DNA from: JAICTV01 sp035634055
GTDB taxonomy: Bacteria > Planctomycetota > Phycisphaerae > Tepidisphaerales > Tepidisphaeraceae
NCBI GenBank assembly: GCA_035634055.1
Contig: DASQDR010000272.1
Span: 1-42,989 of the forward strand
Reading direction: 5' to 3'
DNA length: 42,989 bases
Positions within the stretch are counted from its first letter, which is position 1, and the number at the start of each line of letters is the position of its first letter. The translations under genes were made by a program, and so were the position numbers. Of the stretch, positions 40,626-42,989 are shown piece by piece. Under the pieces are notes generated by a model. The model was not told the DNA's origin, searched no databases, and saw nothing but the letters and a program-made list of their open reading frames with translations.

Positions 40626-41765
40626 ATGCGCAAGTCGGTCAAGGCGGGGGCGGCGTCGGCGGGTCACGTGTCGGCGGCCGCGGGGGCAGCGTTAAGGGGC
40701 ATTATCGAGCAGCTCGAATCGCGACGGATGCTCGACGCGACGCTGGTGGAAGGGATCATCACCGTCACCACCACGCCCGGCGTCGCGGACGTCGTCACCG
40801 TCTCGATTAACCCCGACATCGCCAACAGCCTGCTGGTCACCGTCAACGACGAGACGCCGCAGTCGTTCTCCCTCGAGGACGCCTTCGGCGTGCGCATCGA
40901 CACCGGCGACGGCGACGATCGCATCGGCTTCGACCAGACCCTCGGCCCGATCACCGTCGGCAGCACGATCCAGGGCGGCGAGGGGAACGACCGCATCGAC
41001 GGGTCGGCGGGCGCGGACCGCATCTCCGGCGGCGCGGGGAACGACGTCATCCTCGGCGGCGATAGCCGCGACACCCTTTACGGCGACGACGGCGACGACC
41101 AGGTCTTCGCCGGCGGCGGGTCGGACTACGCCGACGGCGGCGCGGGCAACGACGTCGTCCTGGGCAACGACGGCAACGACAACCTCTCCGGCGGCGTCAA
41201 CGTCGACCGCGTGCGCGGCGGCGACGGCAACGACCGCGTCGCCGGCGCGGGCGGGCGCGACTTCCTCGCCGGCGAGGGCGGACGCGACTCGCTCTTCGGC
41301 GAGGCGGGCGACGACGCCTGCACCGGCGGCTCCGGCAACGACCAGCTCAACGGCGGCTCCGGCAACGACTACCTCCTCGCCGAGTCCGGCGACGACAACT
41401 GCCAGGGTGGCGCCGGCAACGACACGATGTTCGGCGGCGTCGGCGCCGACCAGCTCACCGGCGCCAGTGGCGCCGACGTCATGTCCGGCGATGACAACAA
41501 CGACTTCCTGCTCGGCGGCGACGACAACGACACCATCGCCGGCGGCGCCGGCGACGACATCCTCGCCGGCAACGACGGCGCCGACCGCCTCGACGGCGGC
41601 ACCGGCGAGGACGACCTCTGGGGCGGCGAGGGCAGTGACACCCTCATCGGCGCCAACGGCAACGACGACTTCTACGACAAGCAGGGCGGCGGCGAGGTCG
41701 CCGACTCCAGCAGCGTCGACGTCGGCTACAACGCCCTCGTCACCGAGGACAAGAACTACGCGTAA
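40626..41765 (+). CDS. Exported RTX calcium-binding repeat protein (second of two)
   Basis: 379 aa from the ATG at 40626, with AGGGAG 7 nt upstream. The planctomycete extracellular motif is LESRRMLDA at 30-38, after a basic and Ala-rich start. A short beta region follows (VEGIITVTTTPGVADVVTVS). From about 95 to 350 come roughly 14 RTX units (QGGEGNDRIDGSAGAD, YGDDGDDQVFAGGGSD, GGDDNDTIAGGAGDD). The end is acidic (VTEDKNYA). It has the same architecture as the protein at 38151-39296 but differs in N-terminal spacing and in the C-terminal 30 residues, so the two are paralogues rather than a recent duplication. Confidence 0.88.
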   Translation: MRKSVKAGAASAGHVSAAAGAALRGIIEQLESRRMLDATLVEGIITVTTTPGVADVVTVSINPDIANSLLVTVNDETPQSFSLEDAFGVRIDTGDGDDRIGFDQTLGPITVGSTIQGGEGNDRIDGSAGADRISGGAGNDVILGGDSRDTLYGDDGDDQVFAGGGSDYADGGAGNDVVLGNDGNDNLSGGVNVDRVRGGDGNDRVAGAGGRDFLAGEGGRDSLFGEAGDDACTGGSGNDQLNGGSGNDYLLAESGDDNCQGGAGNDTMFGGVGADQLTGASGADVMSGDDNNDFLLGGDDNDTIAGGAGDDILAGNDGADRLDGGTGEDDLWGGEGSDTLIGANGNDDFYDKQGGGEVADSSSVDVGYNALVTEDKNYA

Positions 41766-42271
41766 CACCTCGGCGGCCGCATCTCATCTCGCTCGAAGAG
41801 AGGATGGGGCCACGAATGGACACAAATTTGAAGAACATTCGTTCCTGTCCTACTTGCCTCTCAACCCCGTCCTGCTCCTGGTTTCATTCGTGTCGATTCG
41901 TGCCATTCGTGGCTAACGCTTCAGTCTCCGACGCGCTCCAGCGTGGAGGCCGCGCATCCGCGTTGCGTTCGCCCGCGGCGCTGCCCGCCCGGGGCGGACG
42001 CGGGCGGGTCATCGCGGCGTAACTCGCGCGTTGCGCGCCGGGCGCGACGCGGGCGCAACGGCCCACGTTAACAAAATCCTAAATCTCGCTTTTTCTGAAC
42101 GCGTTTCTCCCGGAAACGCGCCGCAGGCCGCGCGCGCGTTGCGCGGACGTCACGCCGGGCGCGCAACGCGGCGGGAGGGATGGAGGGACGCGGCGTGCGT
42201 CCCACCGGGGCCGCGGCGACGGGTGATGTTTGCCAAACACCCGCCGGCCGCACAACCGCGGGAGCGAAGCG
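41766..42271. other. 506-bp intergenic region between RTX gene and portal gene
   Basis: Contains repeat copy B (41812-41917), then palindromic GCGC-rich sequence and an AT-richer patch (42068-42099) that may hold the portal-gene promoter. No gene recognised. Confidence 0.5.
41812..41917. repeat. Inverted repeat, ATTCGTGCC family (copy B)
   Basis: The left arm has CACGAATGGACACAAAT. The right arm has the 9-10-bp units ATTCGTGTCG, ATTCGTGCC, ATTCGTGGC. GTGCCATTCGTGGCT is shared exactly with copy A near 8300. Confidence 0.8.
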
Positions 42272-42989
42272 ATGCACGGGCAGACGCGATCGAACAACGG
42301 GACGAGCACCACGCGCAGCGGGCGGCTTGCGGCGAACGCGGCGAACGCTGCGGCGCCGGCGACGGCGGCAATGGCGACGGCGGCAATGGCGACGGCGGCA
42401 CGGGCCGACTTCCCGCCGCTCCACGCGATCGAGGAGCGCGTTGACCGGCTGATCGCGGTGGACCGCCCGCGCTACCGCCGGTTGTGGAACTACTGCCGCA
42501 ACCCGATGCGCGCCGTCGGCGCCGGCGCGACCGGCGGCGACCAGGACCGCCCTTACCGCCAGGCGCAGGAGTGGGGGCTGCCCGCGCGCATCACCGGCGC
42601 CCGCCCGGGCGGCGACGTGCTGGGCGGCGGCGGCGGCGGCGGCGGCATCGCCGACGTCGGCACGCGCAAGGAGGTCGTCATCGAGAACGACATCGGCTGG
42701 CGGATCGAGACGATGGTCGACTACCTGTTCGGCCGCCCGCTGGTGATCGAGTCCGCCGCCCCCGATCCCGACCGCCGCGCGCTCATCAGCGAGCTGCTGC
42801 GGCAGGTCCTGGCGGTCAACGGCGGCATCCTGCTGCTCCAGGAGATGGCCCTGCTCGGCAGCGTCTACGGCTTCGTCGACGTGCTGGTGAAGCTCGACGC
42901 CGACGCCGCCGCGCGGGCCGCCACCGCCTACGCGCACGAGGCGGCGGCGACCGCCGCCGGCGCGGGCGACCTGGGTGAACCGCCGGCGG
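42272..42989 (+). CDS. Probable phage portal protein (N-terminal part, cut by the window end)
   Basis: At least 239 aa, running off the window. ATG at 42272, GGAG 9 nt upstream. After an Ala-rich start (NAANAAAPATAAMATAA) the chain resembles SPP1-type portal proteins, which form the dodecameric DNA gate of tailed-phage heads. Supporting segments: RYRRLWNYCRNPM, the stretch RKEVVIENDIGWRIETMV leading into DYLFGRPLVIES, and LLQEMALLGSVYGFVDVLVKLD, which match the usual 'enter the membrane-distal wing' layout of such portals. A Gly run (about 105-114) is inserted in the first half. Prophage, gene-transfer-agent or a decayed remnant remain possible; downstream sequence is needed to tell. Confidence 0.6.
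   Translation, partial: MHGQTRSNNGTSTTRSGRLAANAANAAAPATAAMATAAMATAARADFPPLHAIEERVDRLIAVDRPRYRRLWNYCRNPMRAVGAGATGGDQDRPYRQAQEWGLPARITGARPGGDVLGGGGGGGGIADVGTRKEVVIENDIGWRIETMVDYLFGRPLVIESAAPDPDRRALISELLRQVLAVNGGILLLQEMALLGSVYGFVDVLVKLDADAAARAATAYAHEAAATAAGAGDLGEPPA

Noticed and set aside
38500..41700. Regular short repeats that might be a CRISPR array
   Set aside because: They are the codons of RTX nonapeptide repeats within two open reading frames, with no unique spacers of even length.

Overview
The window is a very GC-rich bacterial chromosome segment that most probably comes from a planctomycete, perhaps of the class Phycisphaerae. The grounds are: four proteins carry the planctomycete N-terminal extracellular motif (variants of L-E-x-R-x-L near residues 10-35); there is a prepilin-type protein ending in a DGHV tail; two proteins end in PEP/VPLPA-CTERM-like tails; RNase Y is present; and intergenic regions are full of short-period repeats. 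The class is inferred from these features, not from any database search.

Layout. 1-5.3 kb: an M19 dipeptidase (cut by the window start) diverges from a GNAT acetyltransferase and a PfkB sugar kinase; then a Gfo/Idh/MocA oxidoreductase and a winged-helix plus membrane-protein pair. 5.4-9.3 kb: an FAH-family enzyme, a prepilin-like protein that probably starts with CTG, a lipoprotein and a ThuA-like protein. 9.4-13.7 kb: tRNA-Val(TAC), then a glutamine-synthetase-like ligase, an aldehyde dehydrogenase and an iron-type alcohol dehydrogenase on one strand. 13.9-20.5 kb: the methylcitrate set prpB, prpC and prpD, split by an oppositely oriented zinc-ribbon SPFH protein. 20.9-25.6 kb: an XRE-S24 regulator facing prpB, a CTERM-tailed protein, a 2Fe-2S ferredoxin, two unknown proteins (one with internal duplication, one with an HEAAH motif) and a KGG stress peptide. 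25.8-34.2 kb: a large sorbosone-dehydrogenase-like propeller protein, a GT39-type membrane glycosyltransferase, a second CTERM protein and a delta-60/RTX protein. 34.4-37.2 kb: manganese catalase and RNase Y. 38.1-41.8 kb: two RTX calcium-binding proteins flanking a VOC-family protein. 42.3 kb to the end: the start of a probable phage portal protein.

Genes that may work together. PrpB, PrpC and PrpD form the propionyl-CoA methylcitrate cycle, with the XRE-S24 protein as an inferred regulator. The ligase, ADH and ALDH may form a gamma-glutamylated amino-alcohol oxidation route (inference). The propeller, delta-60, RTX and CTERM proteins form an exported or surface set; no secretion machine or exosortase for them lies in the window.

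Two window-wide patterns stand out. First, at least five families of degenerate 7-bp repeats (core units GGATGAA, CGGGTGT/CGGGTTT, GGTGCCC/GGCGACC, TTCGACA, and related 8-9-bp units) sit between genes, inside promoters and, in two cases, in frame inside prpD and the XRE-S24 gene; other low-complexity insertions expand prpB and the aldehyde dehydrogenase. Second, about eight mostly metabolic genes show no Shine-Dalgarno sequence but a TANNNT hexamer 6-9 nt before the start codon, which suggests leaderless transcription, while most secreted and stress genes have clear AAGGAG-type sites.
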